A program made the position numbers and the translations under genes. Of a stretch of DNA of 64,000 nt, positions 24,011 through 36,200 are shown piece after piece. The notes under the pieces are model-generated. The model was not told the DNA's origin and did not search any database. It saw only the letters and a program-made list of their open reading frames with translations. Origin of the DNA: Vitis vinifera. Taxonomy: Eukaryota; Streptophyta; Magnoliopsida; Vitales; Vitaceae. Numbering within the stretch: the first letter of the stretch is position 1; every line of letters starts with the position of its first letter. The DNA is taken from contig NC_081815.1 of assembly GCF_030704535.1 (NCBI RefSeq), forward strand, positions 3,363,001 through 3,427,000, read 5' to 3'.

Positions 24011-25045
24011 CCCTTTGACTTAAATTTTTGTCTGCTCATTCTTTCATTCTTTCCCCCGTCAGCAAGGATGCATTTTGCCATTTTGATGAAATTAGTGATT
24101 AATGAAGTCCGATCATATGTGTATTTAGGTTTCATTGCTTTATATTTTTCATGTTTTGTACCTTAATCTTATCTATTTATATTTTTATTTATTATATCAT
24201 TCTTTGTACCTTAATCTTATTTATTTATATGTTAATTATATTTTTTAAATAAACATGAGATGGTTAAAATGGAGGTATTCCATCTCAAATCATTGTATTA
24301 TCATCCCTATTTAAGATAAGTTATTTAATTTGTTTTATTGATAGATCTAATCTATAATGATGAACTTAACAAATTATAAAGGACAATTAAAGATCAAATC
24401 TATAGCAATGAACCTAACAAATTATATGAACAATTAAAACTAATATTAATGCTTTCATATAGAGGTTTTTATTGTCAATGCAATTAAGCAGATTTTTAGA
24501 TGAGTATTAATTAAAATACATCGTTTTGTTTTGTTTTGCTTGATCAAGTAAGAGATTAAATTTATAATATTTGGAAAGAGATTTTAATGTTTGTATGGAT
24601 CTGTATTTTTCACATGCTTGTCTATTTGAACGACATGAAATTTTTATTTTTTATTTTTATTTTAAAAAAATGTTGGAGTCATAACTTATTTTAGTTTTTT
24701 TAAAGCTAAAATAAAACAAGAAAAAAAACGATATGTGACTCTGTATTTGGAAAAAATATATCTACAAAAATCAAATCTAGATTCGAAATTAGGTTACTTA
24801 TTAAGAAAGTACGGTCATAAGTTATAGTACTCTCTAAGCACATATACAAAAATTAAGAATACAAATCAATGTTGAGAAAAATAATAATAATAACATATTA
24901 TAAGGGTGTACAAGAGAATTATGTAAATTAATTTATTAAACTGATTTTAAAAAAGATATTTTAAAAATTACTTTTTTAAGAAATTCCAAAGGATTTTATT
25001 ATTAATAATTTTAATTTATTTATTTACAAAAAAAAAACACTTAAC
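24011..25045. other. AT-rich intergenic DNA with two small tandem duplications
   Basis: A roughly 55-bp motif (TTTGTACCTTAATCTTAT) occurs twice near 24154 and 24206, and AACTAACAAATTATA-type text twice near 24364 and 24412. No coding region. Confidence 0.5.
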
Positions 25046-25661
25046 GGGTGTTTGGTATGCTAGAATAGGGAATGAGAATATATATTTTGTTTTCAACCCT
25101 ATTTTTTATTGAATGGAATGAATTTAATGATTCAATTTCTATTGTTTGGATAAACTTAGGAATCTAAGGTTGAAATGATTATCTATTTCATTCCGATATT
25201 TGTAATAATAAAAATAGAAATGAAAAATAAATAAATTAAAAATAATATCCTTGCATATAATTTAAATAATTTTCTTATTTTAAAAGAATAAATTTTTGAG
25301 AGTTTTTTGTTACTAAATTAAAGAATATCCCTCAAAATATTAGAGGCCATAAGGATCCGGACCAACCAAAGAAACTCTTAAGATGCAATAACTTAGCTCG
25401 AAAGAAAGATAGAGAAGATAGAGACATCAGATCTTGATTAATGAAATTCAATGATAAAATATTTTTAGACTATTTTATAACACATAAGATAAATGAATCA
25501 AAATATCACCTACTTATGATGAATTGAAATCTTATTGATAAGTGGAATTTGATTTCTACCGGAATTATTTTTTATTTCATTCTTACCTTTATAAAAGTTA
25601 TACAAACATGAAAATGAGAGAGAGAATGGACATCTTATTCATTCTCTGGTACCAAACACCC
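25046..25661. mobile_element. MITE with 12-bp terminal inverted repeats
   Basis: GGGTGTTTGGTA at 25046-25057 is matched by its exact reverse complement at 25650-25661. The 616-bp interior is AT-rich and non-coding, and an inner CATTC-rich inverted relation is visible (GGAATGAGAAT against ATTCATTCTC). Typical of hAT- or PIF-like non-autonomous elements. No clear target-site duplication was found in the flanks. Confidence 0.75.
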
Positions 25662-26989
25662 CCTCATTATTTTTAAAAGAATTTATTGAAAATTTCAAAT
25701 TTACTTTGTTTATAATAAAAAAATATTTTTATTTATTTTATTGAAAAAAAGGATGAATTTTTACAACTTTATTAAAAAAAATATTTTTATTTGATTTTAT
25801 TTATAAAAGAATTAATTTCTTTGTAAACTTTATTTACAAAAATATTTTCAATCCAATTTTATTAAGAAAATGATTTATACAACTTTAATTTACAAAAAAG
25901 ACTCTTATCTTATTTATATATATATATAACCTATATTTATAAAAATGATTTTTAATCTCATTTTAATTCTATTTAAAAACCTTTAAACCAAATTTTTTGA
26001 CAATTTTTATTAAACAAATATGGACTCTTATTATTAAAAACTTTTTTTTTTAATTTTCATTAAGAAAACTTTCTTTTATTAAAAAAAATATTATCTGAAC
26101 TATTATTTTTATTAAAGGGAAAGGTGGATAATCTCAAAAATTTTAAATTAGTATTATCTTTATTTATTTAAAAATAATTTGAAATATAAATATTTTTTAA
26201 TAAATCATCCAGTTATACTCAAAAATACTTTTTTACTTATCATGTTATTCAAATCAATTGACAATTACTTTGCCATGTAGATGTTTCCACCCCTTTTAGA
26301 TTTATTAATATGATTATTATTATTTTATTTTATTATTTTATTATTTGAGATTTTTTTCTCTAGAAACATTATAAAGTAAGAATTTGAAAAAAAGAAGAAG
26401 TTTATTCTAGTATTAATAAGTTAAAAATAAATTCATATTCTTAATAATAAATAAACCAATAATAAATTTTTATTTATTATATAATATTAATAATTGTTTA
26501 ATATAATAGATAATAAAATTTGTTGTAAGTGTTTTCTTATATAAAATGTTTTATAATATGGTTGTACTTTGACATAGTATAAAAATAAATAAATAAATAA
26601 TTATTGTATATTAAATAAACTAATCATAATTAAAATAATTATATATTATTAAATTTATTATTTATTATTTAATAAACAACTTTATTACTTTTTGAATTTG
26701 TAATTATGATTAAATAGGATTTATTTGACAATATTTCCTTTTAAATTTTAGGAAATAAAAAAAATATTAATCATATTTAAATAATTAGATGACTCATTAA
26801 AAGTACATATATTTCAAATTATTTTTAAATAGATGAAGATTATACTAATTTTAAAAATTTAAGGTTCTTTTTTCTATATTTCATATTAGTGAATCAAATC
26901 TCACTTTTCCCAATTTTATAAAATAAAATAAAAAAAACCCCAAATTAGCAAACATAATCCATCAAAAATATTCCGCCCTAGTCCAAGAT
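25662..26989. other. Extremely AT-rich intergenic DNA
   Basis: No coding potential, no clear element. Confidence 0.4.
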
Positions 26990-27198
26990 TTCTAAATTAA
27001 TTACCAAAATATAAGCAAAGCTCAAATACACTATCAAACCAAAGCCCAAATATACCACAATTGTCTTATGCCCAAATTAAATAAACCTAAATATACCATC
27101 AAAACCAAGCCCAAATACACCACAACTATCTCAAGCCCAAATCAAATAAACATAACAACACTATCAAAACCAAGCCCAAATATACCACAACCATCTTT
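26990..27198. repeat. Tandem CCAAGCCCAAATA repeats, left part
   Basis: About 60-bp units containing ACTATCAAAACCAAGCCC, AAATATACCACAACTATCT and CAAATCAAATAAAC. The array resumes at 29817-29960 with the same phrases, so the sequence between is an insertion. Confidence 0.7.
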
Positions 27199-27822
27199 GT
27201 GAAACCAAAATTTGGTTAATCTCAGTTTTGATGATAACAAAACAAAATTTAGAACTAATGAATATATTTCAACTGTGATTAGACAAAAAGATTTCCAAAA
27301 TGGCAATTACAAAAACAAAATCAAGTTAAAAGAGAAATCAATAAGAAAAAAAGACCTCAAAAATAAGTGTTTTTCAAGACTTAAGTTTCATAGGATCTCT
27401 TTGTAAAATTGTTGGTGTACTAGGTTTTTCATGCATTACATTTTTTATTTATGCACCAAAATCATCAAAGAGTTATTTTGTTTTAAATCCTTTAAAATTG
27501 GATGATTTCATGTTTTTAACTATAATCTTATGTCAAATGCTTTCCAATTTTGTTTAAAAGATTTTAAGTTGAAAATGATAGTTGTTGAGCCAAAAATAGC
27601 TCAACTGGTTGAACTAGTCAACTTGTTCAACTCAACCTGTCAAACGGTGCAAAAACCTCTCTCTCTCTCTTTCAGAATGCTTGTTCAACTGGTCAAGGTT
27701 GAATTTCAATCGATCGAGGTTCAACGGTCACTTGTCAAGCATTAAATATAATGTTTTTAGAACTTAGCCTATCATTGAATCAGAAAAAGTTATCAGTTCA
27801 TAGTTTAATGGTCAAACTTGTA

Positions 27823-28686
27823 GTCGAACCCCGATTGAACCGACGACGTCATAAATTTATAATTTATATATTATTAAAATTAAAAATAATATTTTTTTTA
27901 AAATATATAAATAAATTAAAATTTTAACAATATTTATTTTTTATCTTTGATATTGTCAAATATAAATATAAATATATTAATATTTTAAACTTTATTAAAT
28001 GGAATATGTATAATATTTAAATGTGGATGTATTCAAAATGAAAGAAAATTTAATTATTTAATTTTAACTAATTTTATAATTTCAGAAAATATTATATTAT
28101 TTTATCCAATATTATAAATCTTTTTAGAAATAGATAGATTTTTTTTTATTTTCCAATCTTAGTATAAAATTGTGTTGTAGCCAAGTGGTGCTTTATAATT
28201 TTTGCTTAGTTGAGGTTTAGGGTTCGAATCCCTAAAATGGATGTTATATATATTGATTTTTCTTTAAACTGAAAATAGCAATCATCCCACATCGGCTACA
28301 GATGAGAATAAGGGTGCCCTTATTAACATAACTTATTCAATCCATTTGTGAAATTAATGGGCTCAAAGGTGTAGCCCACTAAGGTTATTAAAAAGTCGGG
28401 TTTTTGCCGAAAAGCCATTAAAATGCAAGGGTTAGGCTAATTGGGCTTTCACTTGGACTCGAAGGGAAAGGTTGGGTGGTGTTTCTATGAAAGAAAATAG
28501 AGAAAGACTGGGTTCGAATTGAGCCATTCATAAAGAACCGTTCGGTCGACTTGTGGCTAGTTCCACCACCCAACAATTTAATGGAGAAGATCGAGAAAGA
28601 CCATGATTGGACTGGCCGGTCTAGTTCGATTTTCAAAACAATTATTAAATGCTAACGACTAATTAATCGATCAAATCGGGGTCGAC
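27823..28686. mobile_element. Possible inner element with imperfect inverted ends
   Basis: GTCGAACCCCGATTGAACCGA at the left approximately matches the reverse complement of the right end (GTCGACCCCGATTTGATCGA). Between them lie a tRNA-like box A/box B pair and a CCCACATCGG motif common in plant repeats. Borders are uncertain. Confidence 0.35.
28171..28238 (+). repeat. tRNA-like pol III promoter motif (SINE-type relic)
   Basis: TAGCCAAGTGG (28178-28188) fits a box A, and GGTTCGAATCC (28221-28231) fits a box B at 32 bp spacing. The box B sits in a perfect TTTAGGG/CCCTAAA stem like a T arm. No complete acceptor stem or anticodon arm can be drawn, so it is not a functional tRNA gene. Confidence 0.4.
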
Positions 28687-28999
28687 GGGACAAACCCTCA
28701 ACAACTAGTTTGATTATAAAAATGCTCAAATCTTCGTTATTTTATAAGCTTAACGTTCCTAGACATTTATTAAATATATTTGAGCCTTGGGATAGTGTTT
28801 TTTAGTACACCATTATTTTAAAACTTACATATCATTAATACACCTTTCAATCCTAGTTTTTCTTATATCATTTGAGTCTAAAGTTTTGTATTATGATTTT
28901 GTGAAATTATTTGCAAATTTTTTAGAAGAATAATCTAAGTATGAGGTATTACTTAAGGATTCTCAAGTGTGAGGTATCCTTTAAGGGGTTATTCAAGAG

Positions 29000-29480
29000 T
29001 AGGGATGGCAACGGGGCGGGGTTGGGAGGGGGGCGGGGCGGGCGGGTATGCTACATTCCCATACCCGCCCCGTTTAACTTTTTATTTAATTTTAATTTTA
29101 ATTTTTTTAAAAAATTACTTTTAAATTTTTTTAATTATATTAAAATAAATATATTTTATAAATAATTAAATAATTATATTTTTTATAACTTATTTTATTA
29201 AAAATAATTTTTTATTATCTATATATTAAAAATAATAAAATAAAAATTAAATTAAATTAATTTTAAATTTTTAATTAAATTTAATTTTAATTTTAATTTT
29301 ATATATAATCGGGGCGGGGCGGGGCGGGGTGGGGCAATACCCGAACCCGCCCCGAACCTGCTCCGGGTTTCAAAAAAAATCTCAAACCCGTCCCATACCC
29401 GTTTAGAAAAATAATATCCCACCCCATTAGGGGCGGGGCGGGGCGGGTACCCGAAATGACCCGCCCCATTGCCATCCCTA
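29000..29480. mobile_element. hAT-type MITE with G-rich ends
   Basis: Terminal inverted repeats TAGGGATGGCAACGGGGCGG and its right-hand partner (one mismatch, T for C) delimit 481 bp. The 8-bp target-site duplication TTCAAGAG is perfect (28992-28999 and 29481-29488), which is the hallmark length for hAT elements. The ends and centre are G-rich (GGGGCGGGGC words) while the rest is AT-rich. No transposase. Confidence 0.92.
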
Positions 29481-29816
29481 TTCAAGAGTGAGGTATCTCT
29501 TGAAACCAAAAGTTCAAGATAATGAATTAGAACCATAATCTAATTGTATTGCTTGAAGAATTGGTTTGGAAGCTAGAGAAGAGTGGACGTGGACTGGGTT
29601 GTACCGAACTACTATAAAAATCTTGTGTTTGCATTCTCTATTCCCTACTCTTTTACCTTATATGCAATTGTTTTTATAATATTTTATTATATATTTACAT
29701 ATAATTGTCTCTTATATTCATATAATTTAAATTTGTAAAAAAAAATACTATCACCCTATTCACCTCTCCTCTAGAGTGATTATCTTATGTTGGATTAGCC
29801 TAATTTTTCTAACACG

Positions 29817-29960
29817 TTTCATACCCAGATCAAATAAATCTAAATACACTATCAAAACCAAGCCCAAAAGCCCAAATATACCACAACTATCTTATGCTTG
29901 AATCAAATAATTTAAATGAACAAAGCTCATATCAGATACAACCAATCTAACAAATTTCAC
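29817..29960. repeat. Tandem CCAAGCCCAAATA repeats, right part
   Basis: Continuation of the array at 26990-27198 (ACTATCAAAACCAAGCCC; ATACCACAACTATCTTATGC). Confidence 0.7.
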
Positions 29961-30034
29961 CAATAACAAATTGACTCAAGTTTCATATTAAATAACAACC
30001 TCAAATTTCATAAACAATTATAAGAAAAAAAAAA

Positions 30035-30619
30035 TTAAAATAAAATAAAGAAATGCATAAATAAACTTACACATTTTTTTGGATAACATGGAAGGAAGGT
30101 TGCGAGTGGAGTATGTAAGAAAATAAAACAAAATAAAATAAATAAAATAAAAATGAATAAGAATGAAAGTAAAAAAGAGATAAAATGGTGAGATGAGAGA
30201 TGAAGGGAATGAGAGGTGGTTGTCGATTGTCGGACGTGGTGTTGCCGGTTAGCTGATGGCGATTGTGGGATAATTGGCTGATAGGTGGTGTGGTGTAGTG
30301 GGTTTGGGTGGAGAGAAAGAAAAAAAATGGAGAAAAATAAGAGAAGAGGGAGATGGTGTCGTGCCAGAGGTGGAGTGTGGCTACAAGTGTGGGTAAGTTG
30401 GAGGAAGAAGAAGAAGGAAGAAAAATAAAGTGAAGAGAAAAATGAAAAAAATGAAAATGTTAAAAAAATAAAATGGGGAATGTCTCCTAACATAGGGTAC
30501 GTATGAGAGGGAGTATGGAAGACAAAAGAACGAGGGAGTGAGTGGAGTGGGGTGGGGAGGAAAGGAAAGAAGAAAAAGAAAGAAAATAATATAAAACATA
30601 AAAAATAGAAATAAAACAT
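30035..30619. other. Purine-rich low-complexity block
   Basis: Plus strand is dominated by A and G (GAAAGAAAAAGAAAG words). The minus strand is open for 194 codons, but the peptide is only Phe/Leu/Ser/His/Pro low complexity, so this is a composition effect and not a gene. Confidence 0.6.
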
Positions 30620-31764
30620 GATAATAAAGTTTTAAATTTAAAATATATTGGTGTATTAAAATATTGAAATGTTAACTGGGCTTAAAATTTAAGGATAAAA
30701 TTGAGTTCAATATTAATATAAAAATAATTTAGGATAAATTTTAGAGCCTATTTAGAAATAAATAATTAATCATATATAAAATATATTGGAGCTAAGCTAA
30801 AATGGTGCATAAAAGACTATGGAAAAAATTAACTTTTGGACAAACTTTGGGATTTATATATTGCCTTTTGTTTCATTTGTAGACAAAAAATAATTTAAAT
30901 TGCATCAATTGTGATGCAAAACTTTATAATTTTATAAATAAGGATTCCAATGAGTGGAATCTCCAATCCATTTCCTCAATTGTCCCTCAATGTCCTAGTA
31001 GATATTACTTAGAATTTTTTTGGCATTTCCAAGATAGTAATTCTCTCATAAATTAGCAACATGGGCAACGAGGAAGCACCTTAGAGCCAAATAATTTTTG
31101 TATTGAATTTGAAAATGATATTTTACATTAAAAATAAACAACTAAAACTGGGAAAAGTGGGTTTTCACTCACTAATTTGAAAAAATATAGAAAAAAGAAT
31201 TTCAACTTTTTATATTAGTTTTATATTCGTCTATTTAAAAATATTTTAAGACATATGCATTTTTTCAGGAAATAAATATGTGACTTATAAAAAAATGTAT
31301 GTATTTTAAAATATTTTTAAATTGATAAATATAAAACTGATTTATAAAAGTTGGTGCTTTTATATATTCTTTTAAATTAGTAAATCAAAATCCATTTTTC
31401 CTAATAAAATTATAGTTAGAAAAATTGAGATTACAAACATCTATGCCCTTTTATTTGAGGAATTTGGGATCCCATTAAATCCATTTATCTTACCCTTTTA
31501 GCAAATGAAGGTCAATTTTCATCTTGGCTTGAAATGGTCTATAAAAGTTACAAAAAAGATTTTCCGTCATCCTCTAGGGAAAATTTTCATTATCATGTGA
31601 AACATAGGAATTCAGAGGTACGGTAGCGTTCCAAAAAGGACCATTTCAACCATTTTTTAGAAAGTTACCTTTTAACTTTCTAATTAAATATTCAGAAAAT
31701 ATTTAATTCACCATATTATTTAGAATGAAAGACATGATATTCTTCAAGTGATTAAAAAATGACT
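30620..31764. other. Intergenic DNA
   Basis: AT-rich. The part from about 31440 (AATTTGGGATCCCATTAAATCC) may be decayed LINE sequence leading into the RNase H-like relic at 31765; otherwise nothing was recognised. Confidence 0.35.
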
Positions 31765-31872
31765 TTGATGGATTCCTACTATCAATAGGAAATTTAAACT
31801 AAATTTTGATGGATCAAAGATAGAGAATAAAATTGCCTTAGGTCAAATATTAGAGGTTCTAATAGAATAATA
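31765..31872 (+). pseudogene. RNase H-like fragment of a decayed non-LTR retrotransposon
   Basis: Translation gives WIPTINRKFKLNFDGS followed by a short decayed stretch. PP-x-GxxKxNFDGS is the start of the RNase H-like domain common in plant LINEs and their relatives, with the first catalytic Asp in NFDGS. The frame stops within 35 codons and no other catalytic residue is visible. A small, old relic. Confidence 0.45.
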
Positions 31873-32758
31873 AAAATATTTTCCGGTCAACATTTAGATA
31901 ATGATTCAATAGAGATGGTATAATAACCACTAATGGGGAATAATCGATTCGTGAATTTATAGATTGAAAAAGACTAAACAATAGTAATGGATTCTCGTGA
32001 TAAAAAGAATAAGCTCTTACTTCAATTAGATAATTAATGAAGGATGTTTGAAACTTATTCAAAATCAAATATTTATAAATTTCATCGTATTTACATGTAA
32101 ACAAATAAAATAGTAATAGATTATTTAATTAAAAAATGTATTTATGATATAAAATATTATACATATATAAATTTTTTTTTAACTTATCCATAATTAAAAA
32201 AACATTTGGTGAAACGTGGATATTAAAAAAATCTTTGAGTAATAAAATGAAAGTACAAGTTCAATGGTAATAAGATTCACACAAAATAAGGATTTTGTTG
32301 GTTAATTATACTTCGATGTAACTCGTAAACCTGTTCTTATAGGGTTTCCTTATCCCTTTGAAATTATCGTACATCTTTAACAATTTTTTTTTTTCTTCTC
32401 TTCTTCCGATTAAAAAAGATTAAGAGTAGTTATTATACCAAATAATCTGTCGCCTCAAGTCTATACATGGGTGGTTACCCAATATGACATATGAGATGTA
32501 TCCACGTTTTATCTGTTTTTAGGAAAAATAATATTTAAATACAAAAGAAAATTATTTTATTTTTAAAATAGAAACCGTTTCTAACAGTGAAACCATCCAT
32601 GACTACAAGTGGTGTAACAACTCCATATCTGTTTTCTTGCTTTGCAATTTGCATGCCCATCACCCTTTTCCAAGTGGAAATATATTATCATGACAGCGTC
32701 ATCGAATAGGTGAGATTATGAATGTAAAACATATAGCAGCCGATTCAGAATATTTAAA

Positions 32759-32798
<40 letters not shown>

Positions 32799-33144
32799 TA
32801 TAATTTTTTGGATTTATCCAAGTTTCCAAAAGAAAACAAAGTTTTAATAACCGGATACAACTAAATAAATTAAATTAAATAAAGAATCATAATATTTTTT
32901 ATAATAAAAAATAATTCATAGCATTTTGGGTTGATCCAACGTGGCAATATTTGAATGCAAACTTGCAGAAGATACGGCAGCTTTCCAGCTCCATGGTGAG
33001 ACGAAGGAGAGTAGCCGCAATCGCAGGCAGCTGCTTTTGAGACGACTGATTCTTTTATCCCTTAAGTAAAGTAAGATGAAGGACTTACTATTTGACTATG
33101 TTTATCCGTTTATCCATTGAGGTAACATTATTGGAATTTTTCTC
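31873..33144. other. 5' flank of the second SULTR3;5-type gene
   Basis: AT-rich, with an (AAT)n microsatellite at 32759-32796. The last few hundred bases should hold the promoter. No similarity was noticed to the 13.3-14.6 kb flank of the first copy beyond the TATA position. Confidence 0.4.
32759..32796. repeat. (AAT)n microsatellite
   Basis: About twelve AAT/TAA units, perfect. Confidence 0.9.
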
Positions 33145-33152
33145 TATATAAA
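33145..33152 (+). promoter_or_regulatory. TATA box, second SULTR3;5-type gene
   Basis: TATATAAA 50 bp before the ATG at 33202, at nearly the same distance as in the tandem paralogue (48 bp), so the core promoter was probably conserved after duplication. Confidence 0.6.
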
Positions 33153-33201
33153 CCACGTAATCCTCCAACTAATCCACTCCGATTTTCCTCATCACAAAGC
33201 C

Positions 33202-36200
33202 ATGGAAAACTCTCGTGAATCTGAAGTCACCGTGAATTTCTCCGACCGTCGGAACTTTGCCACCGTCCTCAGATCTGATCTCAAGGAGACCTTCTTTGCC
33301 GATGATCCTTTCCAGGAGTTCCGGAATGAACCGCCGAAGCGTCGAACCATAAAAATCTTCCAATATTGTGTTCCCATGTTAGAATGGCTACCCAAATATA
33401 ATTTCCAATTCTTTAGATATGATTTTCTGGCGGGGATCACCATCGCCAGCCTCGCCATACCTCAGGGGATCAGTTACGCTAAGCTCGCTGAGATTCCTCC
33501 CATCATTGGCCTGTGTAAGTAGGATTCATGGATATATCGATCGTTGATAATTTCGGATTTGTTTTTAGTTTTGTATTTATTCATGTTCTTTTTCAGATTC
33601 GAGTTTTATCCCGCCTTTTGTGTACGCTGTGTTTGGGACCTCCAAGTATCTTGCAGTGGGAACCATAGCTGCGTCGTCCTTGCTTATAGCTTCTACCATT
33701 AAAGAAAAAGTGTCCCCGGATGAGGATCCAACATTGTATCTTAATTTGGTCTTCACGACTGCGTTCTGCACTGGGATCTTACAGACAATCTTAGGTGTTC
33801 TAAGGTAAGATGATCGATATTCATTAATCGTTTGTTTCCTGGATCCAAATATATAGGAAGAAACATAACGGTATTGGCTGTGCAGACTGGGGATTTTGGT
33901 GGATTTCTTATCGCATTCCACCATCACCGGCTTCATGGGAGGCACAGCAACCATCATCAGTCTCCAACAGCTCAAGGGTTTTCTTGGATTGAAGCAATTC
34001 ACTACTAAAACTAATGTCGTCTCCGTTCTGAAAGCCGTCTTCAAGTTTAGACACCAGGTTTCAATTCCAATTCCATATCACAGACACCTCTCTTTTTCTT
34101 TTAAATGAAATCATTCCATTTGAAGATCATTGGGAGGTTTTGGCATATCAATTCAAACTGCACTTTTAACTTTATATTGGTTGTTGATCAACAATAATGG
34201 CTTTCCATTTTCACAACTTTCTGCAGTGGAGATGGGAGAGTGCGCTATTAGGCATAATCTTCCTTTCTTTCCTCCTCTTCACAGTACAACTGGTAACCTT
34301 TCTCTCTTAATCTCCATTATTTTGTCTACAAAAATGAGCAGAGAAGACACATGCAAGAACCAACGAGTCAAGTTGGTACTGTAGAATCAAAATAAGAAAA
34401 AAAATAAAATTAATTTCTACCATATATTTTCAGAGGAAGAAGAAACCACAGCTATTTTGGGTGTCAGCAGTGGCTCCAATGGTGACAGTGGTAATCGGGT
34501 GCATCATTGCCTATTTCGCTGACGGGGATAAACATGGAATCCACACTGTAAGTGTTGTTTTCTCGTATTATGGGTCAGATACCATGGATAAAGGAGCGTG
34601 TGACCATCACCATCGCCTTAGGGTTTCGGCCATGGTTATCCACCCGCCAGTTTTATCCGTTATGCCAAATTTTTAAAAATTAGTTCCGCCGTTATTATCG
34701 GTTACTCTAGGTTCAATGGGTCAACGATTCATATTTTAAGTCATTTTGTGAGCTAGATTTTATTATTTTTAACACTTTAATAATAAAATTTTTCAAGTAT
34801 TAAAAATACTAAAAAAATTTTACTCTAATTTTTATAAATTAAATTAAATTATAAAAAATAAAATAAAAATGATCACATGGTAGAAACTTGCGTTATGCAT
34901 TAGTTCCCTATTTGCTGTGATGACCTATTCACACAAATACCTAATACCAAACAAATTGTTAATTCAACACGCCACGAAAATTCATGATTGTGTTGGGTAC
35001 CAAATATATGTGGCCGAACATTTGCATCGCAGCATGTGACCGAAAACTTAGGCCATGTGTGGAATTGTTTTCAAAAATGATTTTCTTCTTTTGGTTTTTA
35101 GAAAAAAAATAAAAGTGACAAGTTTTTTTAGAACATGTTTTAATTATTGTCGAATTATTTATTTATTTTCACTTATTTTATGCTATTATTTTAAAAATTA
35201 ATTACATAAATATAAAGAATAATTAAAATAATATATTATAAATAAAAATTATTTTAAAAATAATTAGAAATGGAGAAAACAAATTGAGGTGATGTTTGTT
35301 TATTTGTTTTATATTTAATTTAACTTAATTTTAAATATAATTTAATAACATTAATATTAAATTGTTTTTTATTATTTTATTATTGTTAATTATTAAGTAT
35401 TAATATGGTGAGAATTTGTTGAGGTTGTGTTTTAGTTATTTCAAAAAATTATTTTGGGTTTTTTATTTAATAAAAAAAAATTAACTAAGTAATAAAAGAA
35501 AAGTTACACACCATTTAAAAATATTTATAAATAGATTTTTGTTTTAAAAAATATTAAATAATTATTTTTTAATAAAACATTCCTAAACACACCCTTAAAG
35601 TGCTATTTGATAATTGTTCTTGAAAATACGAAGTAGTTTTAACAAAAAAAACTCATTTACAACTTAGAAAACATATTTGACATAAAAAAAATGATTTTAT
35701 TACAATTTGTTAGCTTTTTTAATAATAATTGAAAAGATAAAAAATATTTTGAAATTTTTTACATCATGCATATATATATATAAATTTCATGAAAAATAAA
35801 AATAGAATTTTATCTTAAAATAATTGAGAATTTTCTGAAAATTATTATTAAAAATTATTTTTAAAAACATAGGCAAACAGAACGTCCCTAGAGCGATGCC
35901 ATGCATCATCCGTCACATGGTTTTCACTTTGAGAGGTGTTACACCTTTTCGAACCAACCATTTCCCAGTTGTGAATATGACTCGTCTCTGATACAAGCTA
36001 ACATGATTTTTTCAATTTAGTTTTGGGTTTTTGCAAATGACTCTGGACTGTTTTCTTTTTCCTTTTTTGGAATGTTTTGGTAAATTATTTCTTTGATGCA
36101 TCAAGGATTCATGCCATCAACTAAAATATAACACTACTCATGGTTTTGCTCTTTACTGTAGTCTTGCTAACGTAAAAAATATGTCAGGTTGGTCCTTTGA

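Larger units (their letters stand above)
27199..29816. mobile_element. Insertion splitting a tandem repeat; candidate solo LTR with nested elements
   Basis: A 2.6-kb block lies between the two halves of the CCAAGCCCAAATA array. It starts TGTGAAACCAAAATTTGG and ends TTTTTCTAACA, i.e. TG...CA termini as in LTRs. Near its end are a TATAAAAATCTTGTGTTTGC block and a TATTCACCTCTCCTCTAGAG block that resemble plant LTR 3' portions. No gag-pol frame, primer-binding site or perfect 5-bp duplication was seen, so a solo LTR is inferred, not shown. It contains a G-rich hAT MITE (29000-29480) and a possible inner element (27823-28686). Confidence 0.4.

Noticed and set aside
27212..27745. Two small plus-strand open frames in the composite insertion
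   Set aside because: No gag or pol motif; they lie within probable LTR sequence and look like chance frames.
28171..28238. Functional tRNA gene
   Set aside because: Box A, box B and T stem are present but acceptor and anticodon arms cannot be formed; kept only as a SINE-type relic.
30035..30619. 194-codon minus-strand open frame
   Set aside because: Phe/Leu/Ser/His low complexity from a purine-rich plus strand; no domain, no codon structure, no introns expected there.
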